DNA of 64,000 bases from DAIOEK01 sp963708715 (GCA_963708715.1 CAVPSU010000001.1:1488001-1552000); one strand, 5' to 3'; shown: positions 1 to 9,037, counted from the stretch's first letter. Numbers and translations are program-made. Notes: generated from the letters alone by a model not told the origin.

Positions 1-2
1 AT

Positions 3-764
3 CGGGCGTCCGGTTCACTGGTACAAGTCTCCACAGTTTTCTGGGATGTTCTACAGACTGCGTTAACTATGGAAAAGGAAAGTGGTGGTCTTGTTACGGT
101 TGGACTCTTGGATGCCCTCAATGCAGCAGGCTACGATCGAAGCTTTGAGTTACTGGATGGTAGTCCAAGCGATTATCAGATTAACAACCAGCTAGATGGA
201 TCCGTCTTGGATCAAATTATCGTCAATGATATAGATAGAACTGTCTTACTACCGCCTGGAATGAAGCTTGATTTTGGTGGAATCGGCAAGGGATGGGCTG
301 CCCAGCAAACTGCTGCCACACTCGGAAAGCTAGGTCCGGTTCTGGTAGATGCGGGTGGAGATATAGCTGTTCAAGGTATCTTATCGGATGGCAGCCTGTG
401 GCCTATCGGGGTTGAGGATCCATTCCATCCGGAAGAAGAGATCAGCCAGGTCGTTCTAACCGATATGGGTGTGGCTACTTCCGGGAAGAATCGTCGGCAC
501 TGGATGCGGGCTGGCGTGTTTCAGCATCACATCATTGACCCGAGGACATATATGCCTACTATCAACGATGTCCTTTCCGCGACTGTCATAGGTCCGAATG
601 TGATCCAGGCGGAGATGGCGGCAAAAGTCCTCAACATCCTGGGATCCGAAAATGGCATGGCTTGGCTGGAAAAGAAGCCAGGTCTCGAAGCGTTACTGAT
701 CACTGACGATGGCGGGATCTGCAGAAGTCAGGGATTTAAGAATTACGAAAGGTATGAACAATGA
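3..764 (+). CDS. apbE: FAD:protein FMN transferase, ApbE-like (5' end outside window)
   Basis: ApbE proteins attach FMN covalently to threonine of flavoprotein subunits, usually outside the membrane, using FAD and Mg. The reading frame is open to the first base, so the N-terminus lies before the window; the first internal Met is at 69. Family signatures seen: LDFGGIGKGWAAQ (FAD-binding loop), LVDAGGDIAVQG, VATSGKNRRHW and HHIIDPRTYMPT (the HxIDPxTG-like metal/substrate motif, with Y-M for G). The C-terminal part with QAEMAAKVLNILG is typical. The stop overlaps the start of the ferric-reductase-like gene by 4 nt (ATGA), so the two are translationally coupled and probably serve one membrane redox system. 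Function is known for the family; the flavoprotein target is not visible here and may lie upstream. Confidence 0.9.
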   Translation, partial: RASGSLVQVSTVFWDVLQTALTMEKESGGLVTVGLLDALNAAGYDRSFELLDGSPSDYQINNQLDGSVLDQIIVNDIDRTVLLPPGMKLDFGGIGKGWAAQQTAATLGKLGPVLVDAGGDIAVQGILSDGSLWPIGVEDPFHPEEEISQVVLTDMGVATSGKNRRHWMRAGVFQHHIIDPRTYMPTINDVLSATVIGPNVIQAEMAAKVLNILGSENGMAWLEKKPGLEALLITDDGGICRSQGFKNYERYEQ

Positions 765-1516
765 GTATTAAACAAAACGAGCAGCCAGTTAGCAATACCG
801 AAGAATCTGTTTTCCGGATAGCCGGGATCGGTATTATGGCAACGGTATTTGGTTTGGTCGCGGCTGTTGTGGTTATTCCGATCTTCCTGCCGGGATTAGT
901 TTACTCGGTTAACGGAGAAGAACCAAAAGCTTTCTGGTTCTTATCACGTGGCACGGCGCTGGTCTCTTTTGTGTTTTTATGGATCTCGATGGTGTTGGGA
1001 TTGCTGATTAGTGCCAAAGTTGCGAAGTTTTTCCCCGGTGCTTTCACTGCCAATGATCTGCATCAGTTTGTCAGTATTGGGGGACTGGTGACAGGGTTGA
1101 TCCATGGTCTGCTGATGCTGGGTGATAAATATATGGACACGAACCTGTTCCAAATTCTGGCACCGTTCACATTCGTCAAATACCGACCGGTTTGGGTTGG
1201 TGTAGGTCAGTTGTGCTTTTACTTCTGGCTTGTGACCGTGATCTCTTTCTATATCAAAAAAAGAATTGGATATAAAGCCTGGCGCACTACCCATTATCTA
1301 AGTTTCCTGACATTTGCAGGGATGCTCGTGCATGGTATTCTGTCTGGTACAGATACAGGAACCCCTTGGGTGAACTGGATGTATTGGATCTCTGCCGGAT
1401 CGATTCTGTTCCTGACGCTCTACCGGGTACTCGCAGCCAGTGAAAGCAAAGTTAACAAAAGTGAGGTAACTGCCCCGAACCCCCGCCCGATACGACCTTC
1501 GCTGGATAATAGTTAA
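761..1516 (+). CDS. Ferric-reductase-like transmembrane haem protein
   Basis: Integral membrane protein of 251 aa with about six hydrophobic segments (roughly 22-45, 64-84, 104-120, 145-164, 180-195, 207-224). Four histidines at 101, 115, 178 and 191 form two pairs spaced 14 and 13 residues apart, the arrangement that holds two b-haems in ferric-reductase-like (PF01794-type) domains; the segment YKAWRTTHYLSFL is characteristic. It lacks the cytoplasmic FAD/NADPH domain of eukaryotic ferric reductases, as do the MsrQ and YedZ type proteins. The start codon overlaps the apbE stop, so it likely passes electrons to or from an ApbE-flavinylated partner. The C-terminal 30 residues are polar and probably disordered. 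Substrate is unknown. Confidence 0.8.
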   Translation: MSIKQNEQPVSNTEESVFRIAGIGIMATVFGLVAAVVVIPIFLPGLVYSVNGEEPKAFWFLSRGTALVSFVFLWISMVLGLLISAKVAKFFPGAFTANDLHQFVSIGGLVTGLIHGLLMLGDKYMDTNLFQILAPFTFVKYRPVWVGVGQLCFYFWLVTVISFYIKKRIGYKAWRTTHYLSFLTFAGMLVHGILSGTDTGTPWVNWMYWISAGSILFLTLYRVLAASESKVNKSEVTAPNPRPIRPSLDNS

Positions 1517-1576
1517 TGGATATGGATTTCTACAATAAACCGGCATACACCTTGCTCGAAATGAGCTGGTGCTGGT

Positions 1577-2506
1577 TTAATTTTCCTTCACGTACGTAAT
1601 ATATTTTTCGATCTGCCTCATCCCAGCTCGAAGATAGAGTTGTGGCGCACCGGTCATATTTTCGGAATCAACCGTCAATCCGACGGAAGACCTGCCCCGC
1701 CGATAAAATTCGGTAAACGCGTGGGTTAAGATCGCCAGGGCTACGCCCTGCCCGCGGTGTGATTTTTTGACGGCCAATTGGCGGATCCACCCGCCGATGG
1801 GATTATCGAATCCAACGGCTACACCGGCGATTTCCCCGTTTTTGGTTGCCATGAACAATAGGGATGGATCAAAATCGGTTCGCTTCAAGATAAATTCGAC
1901 CCAGCCATCAAACGTATTTCCACGCCGATGTGGCAGTTCCTGGAAGGCGGTTTCGATCACCTCGTACACTTCCCAGGCGTGATTTTCCTGTGAAAAAGGG
2001 GTCAATTGATATCCAGCAGGCCATAGGGGTTTTGCTGGAGGCTGGTCGAAATCGATCCGCATCCGGTACTGGACTTGAATGGAATGAAAGCCTAGCTCAT
2101 CCAGCATTTGGTTGGTTTCATCACGCAGGCTGATGGTTCGGACCCGTCCGCCTGGCGCCAACTCTTTCTGAGCCTTGGTTAATCCAACAGTATAAAAATC
2201 CACAACAGACATAGAGCTGAGGTAATCTGGATGAACAGTAGTGTTATGGGTTATATACAGTTCATTGTCGTGAACGTAATAATCGGTATACCCGGCGATA
2301 GTTTCATCGGGTGTCAGCACAAGATAGGCATCGCGTTCAACTTCAAATCCTGACCGTCTCCATTCGTACTCCAGATCTGCTTCTGTGGTATCCGGTTCGC
2401 CAAAATAGGCTTCGTCGCAGGAACGGATGAATTGGGTTACCCGAGATAGATCACTCAGGGTAGGGTGAACGATACTCCAACCGGAAGGAAGAGGGATTGT
2501 GTCCAT
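1577..2506 (-). CDS. Tandem GNAT-family N-acetyltransferase
   Basis: A 309-aa cytoplasmic protein built of two GNAT folds. The C-terminal domain (about 150-309) has the acetyl-CoA site: GWIRQLAVKKSHRGQGVALAIL, i.e. a V-x-x-x-x-R-G-x-G-x-A motif, followed by a C-terminal strand with LYLRAGM. The N-terminal half (about 1-145) keeps the fold pattern but no clear RGxGxA loop, so only the second domain is likely catalytic, as in mycothiol-synthase-like double GNATs. An AAGGAG Shine-Dalgarno sequence precedes the ATG. The gene converges with the ferric-reductase-like gene. The acyl acceptor cannot be told from the sequence. Confidence 0.8.
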   Translation of the reverse strand: MDTIPLPSGWSIVHPTLSDLSRVTQFIRSCDEAYFGEPDTTEADLEYEWRRSGFEVERDAYLVLTPDETIAGYTDYYVHDNELYITHNTTVHPDYLSSMSVVDFYTVGLTKAQKELAPGGRVRTISLRDETNQMLDELGFHSIQVQYRMRIDFDQPPAKPLWPAGYQLTPFSQENHAWEVYEVIETAFQELPHRRGNTFDGWVEFILKRTDFDPSLLFMATKNGEIAGVAVGFDNPIGGWIRQLAVKKSHRGQGVALAILTHAFTEFYRRGRSSVGLTVDSENMTGAPQLYLRAGMRQIEKYITYVKEN

Positions 2507-2744
2507 TGATCACTCCTTAATGGAGAATAAACAAAATGATTCGAATGTTGCCGTGTTCTTAAGAAAGAATAAACGTTAGATCTATGCGCAATTCATCTCG
2601 CCTGGTCTGAATAGCAACCGCGCTTCTGATTATAATGGGGGTTTTTATCGATGACCTTCATTGAAGAGTGAATGCCAAAATTGTTCTTTTGAGTTACTTG
2701 AATATATAATTCTACTAACATTTCTTGATTTGGAGAGAAATGCG

Positions 2745-3562
2745 ATGGCGATTGAATTTCCGGAAGCCTATACGATTTACGAGCAAATGAAAACAGTCCT
2801 CCTGGGACGGACGATCCAACGGGTGGAGATCAGTAACCCAAAATCAAGCGTATTCCGATGGGGTTTTTCCAATCTCGACAAGGTTGATATTCAAGGCGAG
2901 CAGATTGCGAAAATTTCTCAGCATGGCGACCAGATCCACCTTCATCTCAAAGAACGTCACTTGATGTTTGGCGATCTGATCGGTAAACTCCTTTACCATC
3001 CGGCAGGAAACAGCCCGTCACCTATGGCAAAAATTCTTTTCCATTTGGACAATGAGTATCGTTCTCATACCACGTCTCTTTGTATGGGTATGCCAGCGCC
3101 ATCTCTTTGGATAAGGCAGATGCTTTCATCAAAGAGACGGGTATTTTGCCGCTGGATCTACAATTTTCACCGAAATATTCAGTTAAAATATTCTCAGAGA
3201 GCAAACGTAAAATTATCCTGCAGCAGAATGTGTACGGTATCCAATTCCAAGCGGCAGGAGTCGATAACCGCTACTGGCATGACTTCCTGTTCCTGGCCAG
3301 GGTTTTGCCCACCCGCAAATCCAAAGATCTCACCGCTCGGGATTTTGAACAATTGCATCATCATACTGTCAAAGTGGTCCGCGATGCAACTGCCGCACAA
3401 GGCAGCTTGGAAGAGCTGGATTTCGCTGGTGAACGGGACGGATACCGGCGGATATTGGGCAAGCATATCAAAGATAAACCCTGCCTGCGCTGTAGAAATC
3501 TGATTACTGCAAAAAATCTGCTGGGGTTCTCGTCCTATTTCTGCACATCTTGTCAACACTAA
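2745..3562 (+). pseudogene. Fpg/Nei-family DNA glycosylase-like gene with one frameshift
   Basis: The start is ATG 2745 with GGAGAG just upstream. The first frame gives MAIEFPEAYTIYEQM through to about 3080, then the family sequence continues in another frame (YGYASAISLDKADAF) to the stop at 3560-3562. A single base appears lost near the T-run at 3077-3082. Together the two parts make about 272 aa, normal for the family, and end in a four-cysteine zinc finger (CLRCRNL ... FCTSCQH), as in Fpg. The canonical Fpg start Met-Pro-Glu, in which proline is the catalytic nucleophile, is absent: the LPE-like motif sits one residue further in and no Pro follows Met. This subfamily may therefore lack classical Fpg activity. 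Genuine pseudogene or assembly indel cannot be separated here. Confidence 0.7.
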
Positions 3563-3583
3563 CCTCATCCATGGGAGTATGTT

Positions 3584-4276
3584 ATGAAAACAATCGGATT
3601 AATTGGCGGTATGAGTTGGGAAAGCTCGATCGAATACTATCGAATTATTAATGAGGTCGCGCACGAAAAACTGGGAGGGTTGCATAATGCACTCAGCGTA
3701 ATGTATACCTTGGATTTTCATGAACTCGAAATCTTACAGCATGAAAACCGCTGGGATGAGGCGGATGAGATGCTGGTCAACGCGGCCAGACGTCTGAAAA
3801 AAGCGGGCGTCGATTTCATCGTCATATGCGCCAATACCATGCATAAATCCGCCCCGAAAATTGAAGCCGATGTCCAGATTCCGATTCTGCATATTGCAGA
3901 TGCAACTGCAATGGTGGTTCAGATGGCGGGCATGAAGAAAATTGGGTTGCTGGGCACTCGCTACACGATGGAAGAGGATTTTTATACTGGGAGGCTGCAG
4001 AAAAACTTCGGACTGGATGTACTTCTCCCCGGGAAACCTGAGCGGGATGAAGTGCATCGGGTGATCTTTGAAGAGCTCGTCGTGGGAAAAGTTCTGCCTG
4101 ATTCCAGGCGTAAGTATCTGCAAATCATCCAATCCCTGGCGGATCGAGGAGCAGAAGGTGTCATCTTGGGCTGTACCGAGATTGGCTTATTGGTGAAACA
4201 GGAAGATTGTGAGCTTCCCCTTTTTGACACCACGCTCATCCATGCCCGTGCGGCTGTGGAAATGGCTTTAGCCTAA
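3584..4276 (+). CDS. Aspartate/glutamate racemase family protein
   Basis: A 230-aa cofactor-independent amino-acid racemase. It begins with KTIGLIGGMSWESSIEYY, the hallmark of the RacX/YgeA branch. The two catalytic cysteines are visible: C82 in VICANTMHK and a second in VILGCTEIGLL near residue 196. The likely role is interconversion of L- and D-amino acids (broad-specificity or Asp/Glu) for wall or signalling use. Length matches the family and the gene has a good GGGAG region before ATG. It stands between the glycosylase remnant and tag with no obvious functional link. Substrate preference is not predictable. Confidence 0.88.
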   Translation: MKTIGLIGGMSWESSIEYYRIINEVAHEKLGGLHNALSVMYTLDFHELEILQHENRWDEADEMLVNAARRLKKAGVDFIVICANTMHKSAPKIEADVQIPILHIADATAMVVQMAGMKKIGLLGTRYTMEEDFYTGRLQKNFGLDVLLPGKPERDEVHRVIFEELVVGKVLPDSRRKYLQIIQSLADRGAEGVILGCTEIGLLVKQEDCELPLFDTTLIHARAAVEMALA

Positions 4277-4312
4277 TCTAAAAGCCAAATATGGGTACAT
4301 ACCATAAGCAAC

Positions 4313-4324
4313 TATAATGATGCC
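4313..4324 (+). promoter_or_regulatory. -10 box 6 nt before tag start (leaderless promoter)
   Basis: TATAAT at 4313-4318 is followed by only six bases before the ATG at 4325. A transcript starting the usual distance after this box would begin at or next to the start codon. No Shine-Dalgarno sequence is present. No good -35 box is seen. Confidence 0.55.
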
Positions 4325-4921
4325 ATGACTGAATATATACCCGACACTTCTCTTGTCCGTTGCGGATGGAGCATGGATCCAACAATCCTTGTATCCTACC
4401 ATGATCTCGAGTGGGGCATGCCCATTCATGACGACCGCCTCCTCTTTGAGGGAATTGCATTGGACGGAATGCAGGCTGGCTTGAGTTGGTTGACGATCCT
4501 CAGAAAGCGTGAAAACTTCAGACGTGCTTTTGATGGATTTCAGCCTGAAGTGGTGGCTTCGTACGATGAAACAAAGATCCAGGAATTACTGGAAGATGCA
4601 GGGATCATCCGCAACCGGATGAAAATAAACGCGATCATTCACAACGCCAAAATCGTCCTAGACATACAAGAGGAATTTGGTTCGCTGGACGCATACCTGT
4701 GGAGATTTGTCGACGGAAATCCGCTTCATAGTCATTGGGAGACAATGGCTCAGATTCCGGCTCGAACAGAACTATCTGACCGGGTGAGCAAAGATATGAT
4801 TCAACGGGGATTCAAATTCTGCGGGAGCACCATTATCTATGCATTTATGCAGGCAGCCGGATTCGTTAACGATCATATCGTGACCTGCTTTCGACATACT
4901 CAACTAACGGAAGAGAAGTGA
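4325..4921 (+). CDS. tag: DNA-3-methyladenine glycosylase I
   Basis: Removes 3-methyladenine from alkylated DNA as the first step of base-excision repair. The 198-aa protein has the Tag features: zinc-site residues in RCGW and VSYHDLEWG near the N-terminus and His/Cys in NDHIVTCFRH at the C-terminus, plus QAGLSWLTILRKRENFRRAF. The base-pocket glutamate of E. coli Tag (LEGQQAG) is aspartate here (LDGMQAG), a variant I believe occurs in part of the family. The stop overlaps the start (GTGA) of the next gene, so tag and the metallo-hydrolase form an operon. Translation probably starts from a leaderless mRNA. Confidence 0.9.
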   Translation: MTEYIPDTSLVRCGWSMDPTILVSYHDLEWGMPIHDDRLLFEGIALDGMQAGLSWLTILRKRENFRRAFDGFQPEVVASYDETKIQELLEDAGIIRNRMKINAIIHNAKIVLDIQEEFGSLDAYLWRFVDGNPLHSHWETMAQIPARTELSDRVSKDMIQRGFKFCGSTIIYAFMQAAGFVNDHIVTCFRHTQLTEEK

Positions 4922-5739
4922 CACTGACATTACGCTGGCTGGGGACCGCCGGTTTTGATCTGGATTTTGGACATACCAGGATATTGGTGGATCCTTATCT
5001 CTCACGTATCCCGATCCACAAGTATATATTGGGTAAAGTCAATCCAAATCCGCATTTTACAAGGCAATATATACAAAAGGCCGATGCGCTACTCGTCAGC
5101 CATTCTCATATCGACCATTTGTTTGACGTACCTGTCATCGCAATTCGTGACGGTATACCCGTCTTCGGGTCTTCTAACACGTGTACCCTCTTAACCATGC
5201 TTGGGGTGAAGCCGGAACAACTAGGTTTGATACGAAGTGGGGATCAATTCAAAGTGGGGAGCCTGTCGATTACCGTGCATCCATCCTGGCACATCGATAC
5301 CCCCTTCTTTCGATCCGGAAAGGTAGATCCATTATGGAAACCACCCCTTACCGCCCGTCAATATGTGATGGACCAATCGCTCTGTTTTCATATTCAATCT
5401 GCCGATTACTCACTCCTGACCGCTCCCGTTCTGGACACACAGGAGGTTGGGCAGGTGGATGTACTGTTTGTCAATCCGTTTAACAAGAAAGCCCGCCTGC
5501 AACAAATCCTGAGGGAGATAACACCTAAAGTGATCATTCCTTTCCACTGGGATGAGTTCTGGACCCCCATCGATTCACCGGTCAGACCAATGATGCTTCC
5601 GCCGGGTTCATTCCGTTCACTCTTTCAGCACCTGGATCTGGAAAAATTTAGCCAGTGGGTTAAAACCATCCAACCGGCTGCTACCGTGATCATACCCGAA
5701 CGGTTCAAGGAAATTACCCTCGATCAGTACCTGATATGA
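4918..5739 (+). CDS. Metallo-beta-lactamase-fold hydrolase
   Basis: A 273-aa cytoplasmic MBL-fold protein. The zinc motif HSHIDH (about residues 60-65) and later metal residues (HPSWHIDTP, FHWDEFW) place it with the UlaG/YcjF-like, lactonase and NAPE-PLD-type hydrolases. The start is GTG, overlapping the tag stop by 4 nt, implying coupled expression. The N-terminus LRWLGTAGFDLDFG is typical of the group (T-A-G-F, binding-site strand). The coupling to a DNA repair gene suggests no clear joint function. Substrate unknown. Confidence 0.82.
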   Translation: MTLTLRWLGTAGFDLDFGHTRILVDPYLSRIPIHKYILGKVNPNPHFTRQYIQKADALLVSHSHIDHLFDVPVIAIRDGIPVFGSSNTCTLLTMLGVKPEQLGLIRSGDQFKVGSLSITVHPSWHIDTPFFRSGKVDPLWKPPLTARQYVMDQSLCFHIQSADYSLLTAPVLDTQEVGQVDVLFVNPFNKKARLQQILREITPKVIIPFHWDEFWTPIDSPVRPMMLPPGSFRSLFQHLDLEKFSQWVKTIQPAATVIIPERFKEITLDQYLI

Positions 5740-5743
5740 AGGA

Positions 5744-6688
5744 TTATTTAACCAGAGCCGCGATCCTGGCAAGCATTTCCGGGTCGTCTTTGATCAGTCC
5801 GGCCGGAACCAGGCGTTTGACCAATTCCGCCCACATAGGCTCCCGAGCAAAGACCTCTTTGAATATCGGTAAAGCATCATCGAGATGTCCTGTATCTGCT
5901 AGAGAAACTGCGTTCCAAAAAGGCAACTCCACGATCTGCGGTGCCAGTGTAGCCGCTTTCCCGTACGCCACTTTTGCCTGTTCAGCTTCGCCCTTAGCAA
6001 GGGACTCGTCCCCCTGGTTCATAAATTCATACGCTTTTTGAATTTCTACCAATCGCCGTAATTCCTGCAATGGTTCCGGGTGATCCTCTACGCGTAATTC
6101 CAGGATGATCCCGCCCCAGATCTTACTGGTCAACTCAGGTCCGACGATCTTGATAGCTGCACTCTGTTTACCGCGGACATCCCCACCAGCCGCTTGAGCC
6201 GCATCCAATGCAGCCAACATCCGTGCACACAGATCTAGTTCGGGGTCAGTAGATGCTTGGGTATAGGCTTTTGCCATAGCAGCAGGAATAGTGTCGTTGA
6301 CCATCATGTTTGCCTGAACGCTAAAACCATCACCCTGGATATGTCCTGCGTCTGCGATGCAACGCTTCCCGGTATGAGTGGCAACATTTCTCTTCGCGTC
6401 GACTATCGCCACCTGGCGAACTTCTTTATTCTCGTCCGCGACCAGGAGGGCATCCAGCGCCTGTTGGGCAGTTTTCCCACCCCTTAACAGATCCAATCCG
6501 AGCGGACCGTAACTGATGTCTGTAAGAGACTGCGTGGCTATTGCCCCAATTCCGGCTTGCGCCCAGGGAACAACTGAACCGACGGAAAACCAATGCGATT
6601 GAACCGCCACACCCATCTGACCGGTGTCAGGATCTCTGGCAACGATCGAAAAAGTATGAGCAAAAGGCTGTGAACGAAAGTGGATCAT
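5744..6688 (-). CDS. DUF1028 family protein
   Basis: A 314-aa protein whose first 210 residues match the DUF1028 pattern: HTFSIVARDPDTGQMGVAVQSHWF, PWAQAGIGAIATQSLTD, and VATHTGKRCIADAGH. The fold is thought to be Ntn-hydrolase-like, but no activity is established. The last 100 residues are helical and contain a TPR-like pair (DESLAKGEAEQAKVAYGKA; LADTGHLDDALPIF), an addition seen in some members. The start overlaps the stop of the upstream membrane-protein gene (6685-6688), so the two are one transcription unit. It converges on the metallo-hydrolase gene with only 4 bp between stops. Confidence 0.85.
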   Translation of the reverse strand: MIHFRSQPFAHTFSIVARDPDTGQMGVAVQSHWFSVGSVVPWAQAGIGAIATQSLTDISYGPLGLDLLRGGKTAQQALDALLVADENKEVRQVAIVDAKRNVATHTGKRCIADAGHIQGDGFSVQANMMVNDTIPAAMAKAYTQASTDPELDLCARMLAALDAAQAAGGDVRGKQSAAIKIVGPELTSKIWGGIILELRVEDHPEPLQELRRLVEIQKAYEFMNQGDESLAKGEAEQAKVAYGKAATLAPQIVELPFWNAVSLADTGHLDDALPIFKEVFAREPMWAELVKRLVPAGLIKDDPEMLARIAALVK

Positions 6689-7149
6689 ACGGACTCCTGA
6701 TGGGCTGGCTGGAAAAACTGTTTGACCGATTCACGACTGAAATAGATCCAGTAGACAATAGGAAATATTATTCCACGAACCATCCTGCCGGTAATGGTGG
6801 CTATCATATTCTGTTCAATCTGCCCGGTATAAAAAAGATAACCTGAATTAGCCACCAATAGACCATTGTATAGCGTGATCAAAATCAGGAACCAGATCCT
6901 TGCCTTTGAGTTCCCTTTCCAGGTGAGGTAAGCCGATACGATCACCCCGAGGGAAGTGACGATACTGACCCCGACGATGAGGGTATTGGTGGCTGTGAGT
7001 TCAAAATCTTTCTGCAGGAAAAGCAATACAGCCAGAGTAAGGGGGAAAATGCCATCGTAGACCAATGAATAGATGGTGAACACCCAGACGCCTAATGGAC
7101 GCTTCGGTTTAGTATTGCTGGGAGGGGTGACTATTACGGGTTCATTCAT
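6685..7149 (-). CDS. Small four-helix membrane protein, unknown function
   Basis: A 154-aa protein with a polar, Pro-rich N-terminus (PPSNTKPKRPLG) and about four transmembrane segments (25-43, 53-75, 83-105, 118-137). The C-terminus is polar. I recognise no family motif. It is first in a two-gene unit with the DUF1028 gene, which it overlaps by 4 nt. The gene is divergent from the lipoprotein gene, with about 120 bp between. Confidence 0.6.
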   Translation of the reverse strand: MNEPVIVTPPSNTKPKRPLGVWVFTIYSLVYDGIFPLTLAVLLFLQKDFELTATNTLIVGVSIVTSLGVIVSAYLTWKGNSKARIWFLILITLYNGLLVANSGYLFYTGQIEQNMIATITGRMVRGIIFPIVYWIYFSRESVKQFFQPAHQESV

Positions 7150-7268
7150 GGATCCTGCCTTGATACGAGATTACCACGCTACTTATCTGCTTGTCATCAG
7201 AGTCTCTTCATATTATTATAAGTTAATTGGAGTAATTCGTCCCCGGGATGAATTGGAGGAGGATTGAT

Positions 7269-8033
7269 ATGAAAACAAGAACCATGATCTTAGTCGCAGT
7301 ATTTGTGCTTTTTGTCGCATCCGCCTGCGGTTTCATCAATCAAGCGGTGAATCAAGCTGAAGAATTACCATCCCTGGCAGCTAAACTCGCTACTGAAGTC
7401 TTAACGACAGTCGAGGCCCAAATCACCGAAGTGGCTCCGACGTTGGAATCACAGATGGAGAATTTGCCTACTGTTGCAGCAAAAGCTGGAGAAAATTTCA
7501 CCGATTTCAATGGCGTGCCGAATGATGTCCTGCAAGGGGTGTTCGATAGAACCATGGAGCTGTCCTCCTATCGCATGGATGTGACCGTGTCGCAGGGTGA
7601 AACCGTCACGACCGAGATGAAGTACGAAGTAATACCACCTGATAAAATGCACGTACTCATCGAAAGCAATGGTGATATCACTGAGCAGATCATGGTCGGC
7701 TCAGATGCCTACATGAAATTAGGTGAAACTTGGATGAAGATCCCGCTGGATATCAAAGCCATTTTTGGATTGGGGATCGACATGTTTCGGAACAATGTCA
7801 AAGACGTGAAACTTATTGGACCCGAGACAGTGGACGGCACTCCCCTTATGGTTTTTGAATACACGTACGATCTGAATGGCGTGATTTCCACCAGCAAAGT
7901 TTGGGTAGGGATTCTGGACGGTTACATTCACCGGACAGAAGGCGACTCCACGATTGATGGGAAGCTCTACCACACTGTCACGAGAATGTATGATTTCGAC
8001 GAACCCATGACCATTGAACCGCCAGTCCAATAA
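7269..8033 (+). CDS. Lipoprotein, LppX/LolA-like C-terminal region
   Basis: Start chosen at ATG 7269 because GGAGGAGG lies 5-8 nt upstream; an upstream ATG at 7248 has no ribosome site. The 254-aa product begins with a lipoprotein signal (MKTRTMILVAVFVLFVASAC, lipobox VASAC), followed by a helical, Thr/Glu-rich stretch (to about residue 85) and a beta-rich domain with YRMDVTVSQGETVTTEMKYE, KMHVLIE, YMKLGETWMKIP and TSKVWVGILDGYIHR. This pattern of long antiparallel strands resembles LppX/LprG- and LolA-type lipid-binding lipoproteins that are frequent in Chloroflexota and Actinobacteria. The ligand is unknown. Confidence 0.75.
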   Translation: MKTRTMILVAVFVLFVASACGFINQAVNQAEELPSLAAKLATEVLTTVEAQITEVAPTLESQMENLPTVAAKAGENFTDFNGVPNDVLQGVFDRTMELSSYRMDVTVSQGETVTTEMKYEVIPPDKMHVLIESNGDITEQIMVGSDAYMKLGETWMKIPLDIKAIFGLGIDMFRNNVKDVKLIGPETVDGTPLMVFEYTYDLNGVISTSKVWVGILDGYIHRTEGDSTIDGKLYHTVTRMYDFDEPMTIEPPVQ

Positions 8034-8037
8034 AGGG

Positions 8038-8283
8038 CAGTACTTTACGAACCATCATTCGATTATCAAACGTGTATATTATCTGGCGTATGATGTCCGG
8101 GAGGTGACGCTCTCTGTGAAGGATAACGGACGCGGAACGGATAGCGACGAAGGAGGGTTCGGAATTGCCGGGCTTCGCGAAAGGGTCCAGATGCTGGGTG
8201 GTGCCATGAATATATAAACCTCCACCGGCAATGGATTTTCGATCCAAATATCCGTACCTTATCCACCGGATTGTTGTGATTAA
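8038..8283 (+). pseudogene. Remnant of a DegS/NarX-type histidine kinase, 3' end
   Basis: Only the ATP-binding C-terminus remains. In one frame one reads VTLSVKDNGRG, GGFGIAGLRERVQMLGG and, after an in-frame TAA at 8215, a typical closing strand (TSTGNGFSIQISVPYP). The N box, sensor and dimerisation domains are missing. It abuts the response-regulator remnant with no space, the usual order of kinase and NarL-type regulator, so a whole two-component system has decayed here. Upstream lies the intact lipoprotein gene. Confidence 0.75.
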
Positions 8284-8764
8284 TTGACAGCTCCCATTAA
8301 AGTCCTCCTTGTTTATGAAAAGACCATGTTTCGCGATGGATTACGCGTATTATTGCGTGCTCAAAAGGAATTTGAGGTGGTTGGTAAAGCCGGAGATGGA
8401 GAAGAGGCGCTGCGAAAAGCAGCCGAACTGCATCCGGATGTCATCCTGATGGATCTACGGATGCCGCTCATGGATGGGGCAGCGGCTACCCGCCATTCTG
8501 TAGCTGCAAGGTTGGTGGCACAAATTTAGCCGGTTATCAGAAAACGCGCCGCGTTAGGCACAGGAATTGACCGAACCCCTTTCGACTCGGGAGATGGATG
8601 CTCTCCGTTTTATGTGTGCCGGAGTAACGAATCACGAGATTGCCATTAAACTGTTCCTGGCAGAGGGGACCGTGAAGAATTATGTTACGAGTATCTTCTC
8701 CAAGCTGGGAGTGAGCGACCGGACGAAGGCAGTCGTCCTCGCCAGGGAGCTTGGGTTGGTTTAG
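8284..8764 (+). pseudogene. Decayed NarL/LuxR-type response regulator
   Basis: The 5' part (8284-8529) encodes 81 aa of a receiver domain: IKVLLVYEKTMFRDGLRVLL and DVILMDLRMPLMDG. The acidic pair after the first strand, normally Asp-Asp, is Tyr-Glu here; the phospho-acceptor Asp is kept. The domain breaks off after DGAAATRHS. The 3' part (8567-8764, another frame) encodes an intact LuxR-type DNA-binding domain: LSTREMDALRFMCAG, NHEIAIKLFLAEGTVKNYV, SIFSKLGVSDRTKAV. About 50 residues between the parts are lost, so the gene has an internal deletion and frameshift. The HTH could be made on its own from TTG 8567, but there is no ribosome site. Confidence 0.75.
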
Positions 8765-8813
8765 AATCACTCACCTTGACCTGCTATTGGTGGCAGGGTA
8801 AAATAATATCCGC

Positions 8814-8884
8814 GCGGGTATAGCACATCGGTAGTGCACTTGCCTTCCAAGCAAGCCAGACGGGTTCGACTCCCGTTACCCGCT
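8814..8884 (+). tRNA. tRNA-Gly (anticodon TCC)
   Basis: Cloverleaf is complete: acceptor GCGGGTA/TACCCGC, D-arm GCAC/GTGC, anticodon stem CTTGC/GCAAG around loop CTTCCAA (anticodon TCC), T-arm ACGGG-TTCGACT-CCCGT, discriminator T. CCA is not encoded. It reads GGA and GGG. Confidence 0.95.
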
Positions 8885-8962
8885 CTTTCCTTTTAAATGT
8901 ACGAGCAGACCCTCATCTTGCGATTTATTCCCCCATCTGCTATAATCTGCCTACCCTATTTT

Positions 8963-9037
<75 letters not shown>

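Noticed and set aside
3060..3090. Programmed frameshift in the Fpg-like gene
   Set aside because: No slippery heptamer, no downstream pseudoknot and no reason for this family to use one; a one-base loss in a T-run is simpler.
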